Source of the DNA: a virus
DNA: 64,000 bases
Virus record (IMG/VR): IMGVR_UViG_3300032213_001264
Location: 1 to 64,000 of that record
Reading direction: 5' to 3' (one strand)
Position 1 is the first letter of the stretch. Each line of letters starts with the position of its first letter. The notes beneath the pieces are model-generated. The model ran no database searches, was not told the DNA's origin, and worked only from the letters and a program-made list of their open reading frames with translations. The position numbers were made by a program, and so were the translations under genes. Positions 57,797-64,000 of the stretch are shown here, piece after piece.

Positions 57797-58009
57797 ATGA
57801 AAACAGAAGAAACAGTAACACGAGTATTGCTAGCACTTGGAGTAATAGCTCTATTAGGCATCTTATTAGGTTTACCATTACAGTTATTATGGAATTGGTT
57901 AATGCCAACCATATTCAACCTGCCGACCATAACATTTTGGCAGGCGATGGGACTTAATATCATGGCATCTATATTATTTAAAGATAACAGTATTAAAAAT
58001 GATAAGTAA
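57797..58009 (+). CDS. Small membrane protein
   Basis: A 70-aa protein with two hydrophobic stretches (VLLALGVIALLGILLGLPLQLLW and ITFWQAMGLNIMASILF). Overlaps the next gene by 11 bases. Holin-like size, no further evidence. Confidence 0.55.
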   Translation: MKTEETVTRVLLALGVIALLGILLGLPLQLLWNWLMPTIFNLPTITFWQAMGLNIMASILFKDNSIKNDK

Positions 58010-58214
58010 GAAGTATTGTAAAGTGTGTAACGTAGAGATCCACCCAAAAAGGGTGGCTCTTGGTTATTCAACAACATGTGTTAATCACAGCACAGCAGAG
58101 AGATTCACAGGCCACTTAGTGGTAGATGGCAAGACAGATTATTCAATACAGATAATCAAAGATCCTGAGGTAGGCAAGAAGCTCAAACAACTGGCTCAGG
58201 CTTCAATAGGCTAA
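57999..58214 (+). CDS. Small zinc-binding-like protein
   Basis: A 71-aa protein with CKVCN near residue 7 and CVNH near 27, a short zinc knuckle. It is followed by an ATATTTAT element at 58214-58221. Confidence 0.55.
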   Translation: MISKKYCKVCNVEIHPKRVALGYSTTCVNHSTAERFTGHLVVDGKTDYSIQIIKDPEVGKKLKQLAQASIG

Positions 58215-58221
58215 TATTTAT
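58214..58221 (+). promoter_or_regulatory. ATATTTAT promoter-like element
   Basis: Exact motif copy overlapping the last base of the preceding gene, 17 bases before the next ATG. Confidence 0.4.
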
Positions 58222-58238
58222 TAACACAAACAAGACAC

Positions 58239-58523
58239 ATGAGCTACATAAAACCACAAGACTATTCAAAACAAATAGCGAGTTTACTATCAGAAGGTAT
58301 AGACACTGTAACTGGTATGGTAACAGAACCTACGATTGTAACAGTTAAAGAAGCAATTCAGAACCTTACCACAGAGGAAAGAGAACAGTTAGAACAATAC
58401 GCTGCGTCTTTAAAGGAGATCAAAACTGAGATGAATAAGTTGATTAACAAAGGAAAGAAAGGAAAGAAGGTAGAAGAAACTGGCGGAGACATGATGAATT
58501 TGACGATGCCAACGGAAGAGTAA
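58239..58523 (+). CDS. Hypothetical small protein
   Basis: A 94-aa, helical protein with a Lys-rich segment (NKGKKGKKVEE) and an acidic end. No motif. Confidence 0.6.
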   Translation: MSYIKPQDYSKQIASLLSEGIDTVTGMVTEPTIVTVKEAIQNLTTEEREQLEQYAASLKEIKTEMNKLINKGKKGKKVEETGGDMMNLTMPTEE

Positions 58524-58540
58524 TATAAACAAAAACAGTT

Positions 58541-58882
58541 ATGCAAAATTTAGTTTTCGGTATCCTATACGGGATCCTCGGTCAAGTAGGATCGTTCGTA
58601 CAATTACAAGCAGCACTAAAATATGGGTGGTACCCTAAGTACACAGTGCCTTTACTACTAATGGCAGTTCCCTTAAGTTGGTTCTACGTTAAATCAGTGC
58701 AGTACTTTATCAATGCATTCGATGGATCTATTTGGGAAAGCAGACTGCTTGGTTTTTCTATAGGCATAATCATGTTTACAGTACTCAGCGCGATCATGTT
58801 TAAAGAGCCATTCACACTGAAAACTATCGTAAGTTTGCTACTCGGTTTTTTAATAGTAGCAATTCAAGTACTTTGGAGATAG
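58541..58882 (+). CDS. Four-helix membrane protein, SMR/DMT-like
   Basis: A 113-aa protein with four transmembrane helices. The start (FGILYGILGQVGSFVQLQAALKYG) and the final LLLGFLIVAIQVLW helix resemble small multidrug/DMT-type transporters of about 110 aa. The essential Glu14 of SMR efflux pumps is not present, so activity as a pump is doubtful. AAACAGTTATG start context. Confidence 0.6.
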   Translation: MQNLVFGILYGILGQVGSFVQLQAALKYGWYPKYTVPLLLMAVPLSWFYVKSVQYFINAFDGSIWESRLLGFSIGIIMFTVLSAIMFKEPFTLKTIVSLLLGFLIVAIQVLWR

Positions 58883-58918
58883 ATTTTATTAGCATTATTT
58901 ATTAGATTAAATTTACTT

Positions 58919-59677
58919 ATGAAAACGGTTATAATAGGAGACGTGCACGGTAGAGATCAATGGAAACAGATCGTAGCGCAAGAGAATGACGCAGATAGAT
59001 TTGTATTCTTAGGCGACTACTTCGATTCGTTTGATATTTCTGCTGTAGAACAGATGCACAACTTTAAAGAGATTGTAGAGCTTAAAGAAACAAGCAACAA
59101 AGAAGTTATCATGCTAATAGGCAACCACGATTACCACTATTTTCCTGAGATAGGTGATAGTTCCACGTCAGGTTATCAAACAAGACTCGCTCCATCTATC
59201 AAACAATTAGTTGATGAGAGTCGTCAACATTTACAAGTTGCATATAGAATGGGTCAGTTCGTATTCAGTCACGCAGGAATCAGTAGCGAATGGTTAGATG
59301 ACTTCATTCCAAGTTGGACACTTAATACAATGGTAGATCAGATCAATGACACATTTAAGTATACACCAACAAATCTGTGCTACAGATCTTATAAGATAAC
59401 AGATATAGACAATGGAATAGTGATAGGATCAGGAGGATTCGGCAATGAAACATATCAAGGTCCTATGTGGATCAGACCTAAAGCTTTAATGGAGGCTAAT
59501 AAGAAAACATTGCGTAAGAAAATTATTCAAGTGGTTGGTCACACATATCAAAATGAGATAGACAAGGAAGGTAAGGCAACAGGCGGTAGATATTATTTCG
59601 TTGACGTACAAGAAACAAGTCAAGAGTATATGATCATTACAGATGGTCAGATATCATTTAATAAAATAAAAAAATAA
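58919..59677 (+). CDS. PPP-type metallophosphatase
   Basis: A 252-aa calcineurin-like phosphatase with GDVHGR, GDYFD, GNHDYH, SHAGIS and VGHTYQ, the motif order of the PPP serine/threonine phosphatases and diadenosine tetraphosphatases. Like lambda phosphatase it could act on phosphoproteins or nucleotides in the cytoplasm. A TTATTTAT near-match of the promoter motif lies at 58895-58902. Confidence 0.9.
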   Translation: MKTVIIGDVHGRDQWKQIVAQENDADRFVFLGDYFDSFDISAVEQMHNFKEIVELKETSNKEVIMLIGNHDYHYFPEIGDSSTSGYQTRLAPSIKQLVDESRQHLQVAYRMGQFVFSHAGISSEWLDDFIPSWTLNTMVDQINDTFKYTPTNLCYRSYKITDIDNGIVIGSGGFGNETYQGPMWIRPKALMEANKKTLRKKIIQVVGHTYQNEIDKEGKATGGRYYFVDVQETSQEYMIITDGQISFNKIKK

Positions 59678-59682
59678 AAGTT

Positions 59683-59949
59683 ATGCCAAACATTTTAGTA
59701 CCGGTAGACACAGAGATTGACGTTGACGTAGAAGTTAACGATTTTTTAGAAGATTGCAACACTTCAGAAATTGATGAAGTCATAGATTGGTTAAAAGAGA
59801 AAGGACACATAAAAGATACACACATAGATAGACAAGTATGTGCCACTGAATTAGAATTCATAGAAGCATTAGATAGGTTATGTACAAAATGGAATGTGTT
59901 ATCTAAAGAAGAAGAGACATTTATAGTAAACTTAGCAAAAAGGTTTTAA
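59683..59949 (+). CDS. Hypothetical acidic protein
   Basis: An 88-aa acidic helical protein (DTEIDVDVEVNDFLEDCNTSEIDEVIDWL). ATAAAAGTTATG start. No family recognised. Confidence 0.6.
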   Translation: MPNILVPVDTEIDVDVEVNDFLEDCNTSEIDEVIDWLKEKGHIKDTHIDRQVCATELEFIEALDRLCTKWNVLSKEEETFIVNLAKRF

Positions 59950-59952
59950 TTT

Positions 59953-60117
59953 ATGGCCTTTGTAATAGACGTAGTAGATCAAATAGAGGATATGTTTTCC
60001 AAACAGCCAGATAAAAGAAAGAAAGCAGAGCACAAAGAATGGAAGGACACCATAAATAAATTAATACAAGATTGTAATAAATTGTGTAAGTTTAAAATGT
60101 ATTTCGTAATCAAATAA
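59953..60117 (+). CDS. Small basic protein
   Basis: A 54-aa Lys-rich helical peptide (DKRKKAEHKEWKDTINKL). Fits between neighbours with gaps of 3 bases on either side. Confidence 0.5.
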   Translation: MAFVIDVVDQIEDMFSKQPDKRKKAEHKEWKDTINKLIQDCNKLCKFKMYFVIK

Positions 60118-60120
60118 AAC

Positions 60121-60288
60121 ATGGACAACATGAAGTGTTTAAAAAACAAAAAAACAGGAAACATCATTAGAGTATCTGACGTACAAGCTAGACAAATGGA
60201 AGGCAGTCAGTGGTCTTATGTATCTAAAACAGAGTGGAAATCTCAAGAGAGACCAGCTAAAAAAGAAGTTAAGAATGAAGAAGCTTAA
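60121..60288 (+). CDS. Small basic protein
   Basis: A 55-aa basic protein (MKCLKNKKTGNIIRVSDVQARQMEGSQWSYVSKTEWK). The NIIRVSDxxA and WxYVSKxEWK pattern recurs in small phage proteins. It overlaps the next gene by 14 bases. Confidence 0.55.
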   Translation: MDNMKCLKNKKTGNIIRVSDVQARQMEGSQWSYVSKTEWKSQERPAKKEVKNEEA

Positions 60289-60613
60289 ACAAATTTGGCA
60301 TGAGATCATCGAGAGATGGTTCTTGCTTACATTCTATGCTGAAAGAATGGAAAGAGAGAGACTGCAAGTATTAGCTGAACTCGTAAAAAGAAAGGACACT
60401 TTATGGAAGAATATTCCTGTAAAACCGAGAACTCTCAAAGAGATTCTTACTTATAAAGAACCTAAAAAGAAAAACATAAATGAATTAGTGGAAGAATACG
60501 AGAAAAAAAGTCCAGTAATTCAAGACGCTCTATACGAAGCATTAAAAAATATTCAACAAAAAGAAAAAGACAATGGCAACAGCGAAAAAACCATCAACAA
60601 AAAGAGCAACTAA
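60275..60613 (+). CDS. Hypothetical helical protein
   Basis: A 112-aa, basic, helical protein with no motif. ATG at 60275 selected; it overlaps neighbours on both sides (14 and 41 bases). Confidence 0.6.
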   Translation: MKKLKQIWHEIIERWFLLTFYAERMERERLQVLAELVKRKDTLWKNIPVKPRTLKEILTYKEPKKKNINELVEEYEKKSPVIQDALYEALKNIQQKEKDNGNSEKTINKKSN

Positions 60614-60821
60614 AAAAGCAGAACCTATCGAAGCCAACGTTATTAATATGGGTCAGACTAAAGAACCTATTTGGTATCCTATAGATTGGGAAAAAGTAAA
60701 GACCATAGAAGACGTAAAGGTTATCTTAGAAAACATGGGTTTAGGATGCTACGATAATGCACCGGCTTATGAGGTTCTAAAGAAGTATTGCTTTAGTAGA
60801 TACGTTAAAATAGTTCAGTAA
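60573..60821 (+). CDS. Hypothetical small protein
   Basis: An 82-aa protein with a basic, Ala/Lys/Thr-rich N-terminus and a compact C-terminal part (WEKVKTIEDVKVILENMGLGCYDNAP). TAATG overlap with the next gene. Confidence 0.6.
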   Translation: MATAKKPSTKRATKKAEPIEANVINMGQTKEPIWYPIDWEKVKTIEDVKVILENMGLGCYDNAPAYEVLKKYCFSRYVKIVQ

Positions 60822-61039
60822 TGACTAAGGAAGAAGCCCAATTCGTCAATAAACTATGTGAAAGCAACTCTACAACATGGACGAAGTTACACATAGAATA
60901 TCAAAAGAAGTTCGTTGATCCATCTCTGTGGTATCAATCTCCTTCAGGCTACCAAAAAGATATGCCACTACCACACGGAAATCAAATAGATGGTAGTGAA
61001 TTATGTAAAGAAGCCGAAAAGATATTAAATAAAATATAG
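60821..61039 (+). CDS. Hypothetical small protein
   Basis: A 72-aa protein with no motif (YQSPSGYQKDMPLPHGNQIDG in its centre). Confidence 0.6.
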   Translation: MTKEEAQFVNKLCESNSTTWTKLHIEYQKKFVDPSLWYQSPSGYQKDMPLPHGNQIDGSELCKEAEKILNKI

Positions 61040-61044
61040 AAGTT

Positions 61045-61161
61045 ATGTTGTATATTGCAATAGGATTGATCGGTACGTGGATATGGATAGCTTACGAAAT
61101 TAAGAATGCTCCTTACTACGATGAAGATACCGATACATTCTACAAGAAACCAAAAAAATAA
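61045..61161 (+). CDS. Tiny membrane protein
   Basis: A 38-aa protein with an N-terminal hydrophobic helix (LYIAIGLIGTWIWIAYEI) and a charged tail. GAAGTTATG start; 5 bases before uvdE. Confidence 0.5.
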   Translation: MLYIAIGLIGTWIWIAYEIKNAPYYDEDTDTFYKKPKK

Positions 61162-61166
61162 AAGTT

Positions 61167-62078
61167 ATGAATTTAGGATACGCGTGCATCAATATGACCA
61201 TGCAAAAACATGTTAGTACGAATAGAACAATGATGAAACGCACATTCGAAGCCAAAGGAATGGATTACGTCTCTGAATTGGCACTCCTAAATTCTAGAGA
61301 TATCATTAAGATACTAGAGTGGAATAGACAACACGGAATAAAACTGTTTAGGATATCGTCTAGCATAATTCCATGGGGAAATAACATAGACATAACTCAA
61401 CTAAAGGACTACGAAGAGATCAAGTCAGAACTAAAAAAGGCTGGAGACTTTGCCAAGTTTTGGGATATGAGAATCACGTGCCATCCCGGTCCATTCGTAG
61501 TGCTTACTTCACCAAAGGATAACGTAGTAGATAATGCAATATCGGATTTAGAAATGCACGGCAAACTATTCGATATGATGGGTCTTTCTAAAACTCCGTA
61601 CAATAAGATCAACATACACTGTAACGGAGTATACGGAGACAAGATCACCGCTATGGATAGATTCTGCGAAAACTTTAACAGACTGTCTAGTTCAGTACGT
61701 AGTAGGTTAACAGTAGAGAACGATGACAAAGCATCTATGTACTCTGTTAAAGATCTAATGTACATTCATAATAAGATCGGCATTCCGATTGTGTTCGATT
61801 ACCATCACCACCAATTTTGTACTGGAGATATGACTGAGCAAGAAGCCTTACAGTTGGCGTCAACAACTTGGCCTAAAGACATAAAACCAATTGTACACTA
61901 TTCAGAATCAAAAGCATTACATGAAAACAACATTAAAGAAAAACCTCAAGCTCACTCAGAATATATCAATGCACTTCCCAATACTTATGAAATAGAAGTA
62001 GATATCATGTTAGAATGCAAAGCTAAAGAACTTGCCTTATTGCAAATTAGAAAAAAATATAATATTGAAATAGGTTGA
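61167..62078 (+). CDS. uvdE: UV damage endonuclease UvdE
   Basis: A 303-aa UvdE-type TIM-barrel endonuclease that cuts DNA 5' of UV photoproducts and other lesions, starting repair. The family pattern is clear: LGYACINM start, HGIKLFRISSSIIPW, RITCHPGPFVVL, IHCNGVYGDK, LTVENDDK and PIVFDYHHHQF, providing the His/Glu/Asp metal ligands. An aquatic sunlit habitat of the host is a plausible reason to carry it. ATAAAAGTTATG start. Confidence 0.95.
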   Translation: MNLGYACINMTMQKHVSTNRTMMKRTFEAKGMDYVSELALLNSRDIIKILEWNRQHGIKLFRISSSIIPWGNNIDITQLKDYEEIKSELKKAGDFAKFWDMRITCHPGPFVVLTSPKDNVVDNAISDLEMHGKLFDMMGLSKTPYNKINIHCNGVYGDKITAMDRFCENFNRLSSSVRSRLTVENDDKASMYSVKDLMYIHNKIGIPIVFDYHHHQFCTGDMTEQEALQLASTTWPKDIKPIVHYSESKALHENNIKEKPQAHSEYINALPNTYEIEVDIMLECKAKELALLQIRKKYNIEIG

Positions 62079-62098
62079 AGCAAAACTAAAAGAATCAT

Positions 62099-62106
62099 AT
62101 ATTTAT
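62099..62106 (+). promoter_or_regulatory. ATATTTAT element before homing endonuclease
   Basis: Exact copy with the flank TAGTAAATAAA, the same as after the element at 29563. It ends 15 bases before the next ATG. Confidence 0.45.
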
Positions 62107-62121
62107 TAGTAAATAAAATGT

Positions 62122-62877
62122 ATGAAATACAATAAACAATGTTCTAAATGTCAATCAATTCAATCATATTCAAATTTAGCAAACTATAATAGGGCTATTA
62201 AAAATAATACGCTGTGTAAAAAATGCAATGGCAAAAATGTATCAGAAGAAACTAGAAAAAAACTTAGTGAGTCTGCTATTGGTAAACCAAAAGCAAAAGA
62301 AGCCACAGCAAAAATGAGAAATAGTTTAATAAATCTATGGAAAAATAAAAGTGAAGAAGAATTAGAAGATTGGAAACACATAGTTTCAAAAATAACTTCC
62401 GAGCGTTGGAAAAAAGACGAATACAGAGCGCAAATTTCAAATAGTGTAAAACTAAATTGGGATGCTTTAGATGATAATCAGAGATCTTCTAGATTTTTAA
62501 AACAACAACAAGGAGGCGCTGGAACTTGTAAATATATAACAGTAAATGATTATATTGTACACGGAAAATGCGAGGAAAGATACATAAAATTGTTGTATGC
62601 TTCCAATTCTGATTTACCATTTAAAATACAAAGAGTTGGAGTGAGAACACCATTTGGAATGACTTTTCCTGATTTTGAATACAATACTCATTTTGTAGAA
62701 ATAAAAAGTATATATACATTCAACAAAATGATTGAAGAAAGAGAAAAAAGAGAAAATTCTCAATTAGGAAAATTAATGTGGATTATGAAAAATATTAAAG
62801 ATGTAAAGATCTTAGTTGAAACCAGCATAAATAATTTTCAAGACAAAACAGAATTAGCAATACTACCCTTTTTATAA
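62122..62877 (+). CDS. PD-(D/E)XK homing endonuclease with NUMOD3
   Basis: A 251-aa protein built like a phage homing nuclease. Zinc-finger cysteines (CSKCQ, CKKCN) come first, then NUMOD3-like helices (SEETRKKLSESAIGKPKA). The C-terminal half has GKCEERYIKLL, FPDFEYNTHFVEIKS: the Glu, the PD and the ExK of a PD-(D/E)XK nuclease. It is more AT-rich than neighbours and follows its own promoter element, as in a mobile cassette. Confidence 0.82.
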   Translation: MKYNKQCSKCQSIQSYSNLANYNRAIKNNTLCKKCNGKNVSEETRKKLSESAIGKPKAKEATAKMRNSLINLWKNKSEEELEDWKHIVSKITSERWKKDEYRAQISNSVKLNWDALDDNQRSSRFLKQQQGGAGTCKYITVNDYIVHGKCEERYIKLLYASNSDLPFKIQRVGVRTPFGMTFPDFEYNTHFVEIKSIYTFNKMIEEREKRENSQLGKLMWIMKNIKDVKILVETSINNFQDKTELAILPFL

Positions 62878-62878
62878 T

Positions 62879-63121
62879 ATGGAAAATAAGATAAACGAAA
62901 AGCAACAGAAAGAATTACAGCAAACAATAGACACACTCAAGAAAACCTTAGGAGATCTTGATGGTATGACTAGTCTATTAGAAGATATGAAGAACATATC
63001 CGAGAAACTAAAATTCTTAGACGATATAGACGAGAACTCCGATCCCGAAGAGGCACTAAACAAGATGAAAGAAGTGTTCGAACAAGAAGACAAGCCAGAG
63101 GAGGGAGAAGGTTTAAGTTAA
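62879..63121 (+). CDS. Hypothetical acidic helical protein
   Basis: An 80-aa, strongly acidic helical protein (LKKTLGDLDGMTSLLEDMKN), no motif. Followed by the promoter element before the large repeat protein. Confidence 0.6.
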   Translation: MENKINEKQQKELQQTIDTLKKTLGDLDGMTSLLEDMKNISEKLKFLDDIDENSDPEEALNKMKEVFEQEDKPEEGEGLS

Positions 63122-63122
63122 C

Positions 63123-63130
63123 ATATTTAT
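63123..63130 (+). promoter_or_regulatory. ATATTTAT element before repeat protein
   Basis: Exact motif copy, 5 bases before the ATG at 63136 of the Thr-Pro-Ser repeat protein. Confidence 0.45.
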
Positions 63131-63135
63131 CCTAG

Positions 63136-64000
63136 ATGGCAGATAGACCTAGACTAAATATAACATCTAAACAGAAATTTGATTTAAAAAATGCGATTGC
63201 AGATTCTCAATCCAATCAAGGTGGCAACGTAAGCTTTATAGAGCCCGGATTGAAGACAGTTGGTATACCTTCAGCAACTCCTTCTGTATCGGTAACTCCT
63301 TCATTGACACCTAGCATCTCTGTAACGCCATCTATATCAGTTACTCCGAGCGTATCCATTACTCCTAGTGTATCTAAGACTCCTTCGCTTTCTGTAACTC
63401 CAAGTATCTCTGTTACACCTAGCATAACTATATCTTCTACTCCTTCTGTAAGTATTAGCGCAACACCATCCATAAGCGTAACTCCTTCTATAACTGTATC
63501 TACCACACCTTCTGTAACCGTAAGTAAAACACCGAGTATATCTGTTACGCCTTCTGTGACGGTATCCTCTACTCCATCGATATCAATTACACCTAGCATA
63601 TCTATCACACGTACGCCTAGTATATCGATAACTCCATCAATAACAACTAGTACTACTCCGTCTATTTCTATTACGCCTAGCATATCTGTAACACCATCAG
63701 TGTCAATAACCCCAAGTACGTCAGCGACACCAAGTATTACTATAACGCCTTCACCAACTCCTAGCATAACTCCTTCTTCTAGTGGATCTGGTGGAATTGT
63801 AACTTCAGGACTGGTATTCAACCTAGCATCAGCACCAACTTCAGGACCAACATGGACTGATGCAACTGGTAATGGATACAACGCAACATTGAATGGAGCT
63901 TCTTCTTATACATCTTCATTCTCAGGCGGTATACAATTAGCAAACGCCAATAATTACTCAGAAGAAACTGGATATATTAGTGTGCCTTATAATATTACTA
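63136..64000 (+). CDS. Thr-Pro-Ser repeat protein with LamG-like start, 3' end cut off
   Basis: The frame is open to the window end (288 codons). After about 45 residues come roughly 30 tandem TPSxS-type units (TPSVSVTPSISVTPS...), rich in Thr, Ser, Ile and Val, to about residue 215. A Ser/Gly hinge follows, then a beta-rich part (GLVFNLASAP, WTDATGNGYNATLNG) that reads like the beginning of a LamG/concanavalin-like carbohydrate-binding domain. No signal peptide, so likely a virion fibre or decoration protein whose stalk is the repeat region. Confidence 0.8.
   Translation, partial: MADRPRLNITSKQKFDLKNAIADSQSNQGGNVSFIEPGLKTVGIPSATPSVSVTPSLTPSISVTPSISVTPSVSITPSVSKTPSLSVTPSISVTPSITISSTPSVSISATPSISVTPSITVSTTPSVTVSKTPSISVTPSVTVSSTPSISITPSISITRTPSISITPSITTSTTPSISITPSISVTPSVSITPSTSATPSITITPSPTPSITPSSSGSGGIVTSGLVFNLASAPTSGPTWTDATGNGYNATLNGASSYTSSFSGGIQLANANNYSEETGYISVPYNIT
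63264..63782 (+). repeat. Thr-Pro-Ser coding repeats
   Basis: Tandem short coding units of about 12-18 bases based on ACTCCTTCT/ACACCTAGC followed by two to four codons of Ile/Val/Ser/Thr. Codon use varies between units (Ser as TCT, AGC, AGT; Pro as CCT, CCA, CCG), which would limit slippage while keeping the protein repeat. Confidence 0.75.

Noticed and set aside
63264-63782. CRISPR array
   Set aside because: The repeats are short, in frame and irregular, without unique spacers; no cas1/cas2. The Cas4-like nuclease at 28.6 kb is of the phage exonuclease type.
63216-63881. 221-codon open frame on the minus strand (GVxDxxGV repeats)
   Set aside because: Antisense shadow of the Thr-Pro-Ser repeats; no start signal, and the sense frame has a proper start, promoter element and a domain after the repeats.
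1-64000. Prophage or bacterial chromosome segment
   Set aside because: No integrase, repressor, att repeats, rRNA or housekeeping operons; one coding strand throughout with phage-type small genes.

Overview
The window is a contiguous piece of a large, AT-rich, strictly lytic-looking double-stranded DNA phage genome. It most likely infects a member of the Bacteroidota. All convincing genes lie on the + strand, are tightly packed, and often overlap by a few bases (ATGA or TAATG junctions). The phage assignment rests on a family-A DNA polymerase, dUTPase, dCMP deaminase, a thymidylate-synthase-family enzyme, a tRNA cluster, free-standing homing endonucleases and dozens of tiny genes. No integrase, repressor, ribosomal or core metabolic genes are seen. 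The Bacteroidota host is inferred from Leu-x-x-Cys lipoprotein signals, A-rich leaders without Shine-Dalgarno sites (many starts read AAAAGTTATG), and a tmRNA tag of the form GANEYALAA. No terminase, portal, capsid or tail-tube gene is recognisable here, so the genome must extend well beyond both ends.

Layout. (1) 1-12 kb: DNA polymerase, then an iron-sulfur assembly pair (IscU, IscA), a chaperone block (Hsp20, GroES, GroEL), an SGNH-like protein, a lipoprotein, a PLP fold-type-II enzyme, and nucleotide metabolism (DUF6378, dUTPase, flavodoxin-fold reductase, dCMP deaminase, thymidylate synthase family). (2) 12-25 kb: an envelope-directed block with a glycosyltransferase, an LpxH-like phosphoesterase, a secreted DRGH nuclease, thioredoxin, two large secreted paralogues with dockerin/cohesin-like ends, several lipoproteins, a CsgG-like protein and a low-complexity stalk protein that probably ends in an outer-membrane barrel. 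(3) 25.1-27 kb: an RNA island holding a complete tmRNA gene, a 3D-domain gene, two copies of an unrecognised structured RNA, a tRNA-Leu-like relic and tRNAs for Thr, Ser and Gln. (4) 27-29.6 kb: zinc-ribbon proteins and a Cas4/AddB-type nuclease with four cluster cysteines. (5) 29.8-47 kb: a glycan island with GDP-fucose synthesis (Gmd, Fcl), an E1/RfbH-type iron-sulfur dehydratase, several sugar epimerases/SDRs, about ten glycosyltransferases and an HNH homing-endonuclease cassette. (6) 47-64 kb: mostly small unknown genes, three HExxH proteins, a BhlA-like holin candidate, a phosphatase, UV endonuclease UvdE, a PD-(D/E)XK homing endonuclease, and the start of a Thr-Pro-Ser repeat protein that runs off the right edge.

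How it may fit together. The phage carries its own folding (GroEL/ES, Hsp20), ribosome-rescue (tmRNA) and iron-sulfur assembly (IscU/IscA) parts. Two other genes in the window have textbook iron-sulfur cysteine sets (the nuclease at 28.6 kb and the dehydratase at 37.1 kb), which gives plausible clients for IscU/IscA. The glycan island and the secreted/lipoprotein block both point to extensive modification of the host surface or of the virion surface. Expression seems to use a recurring ATATTTAT element just upstream of many genes, including 11 bases before the tmRNA; this is a candidate phage promoter element.
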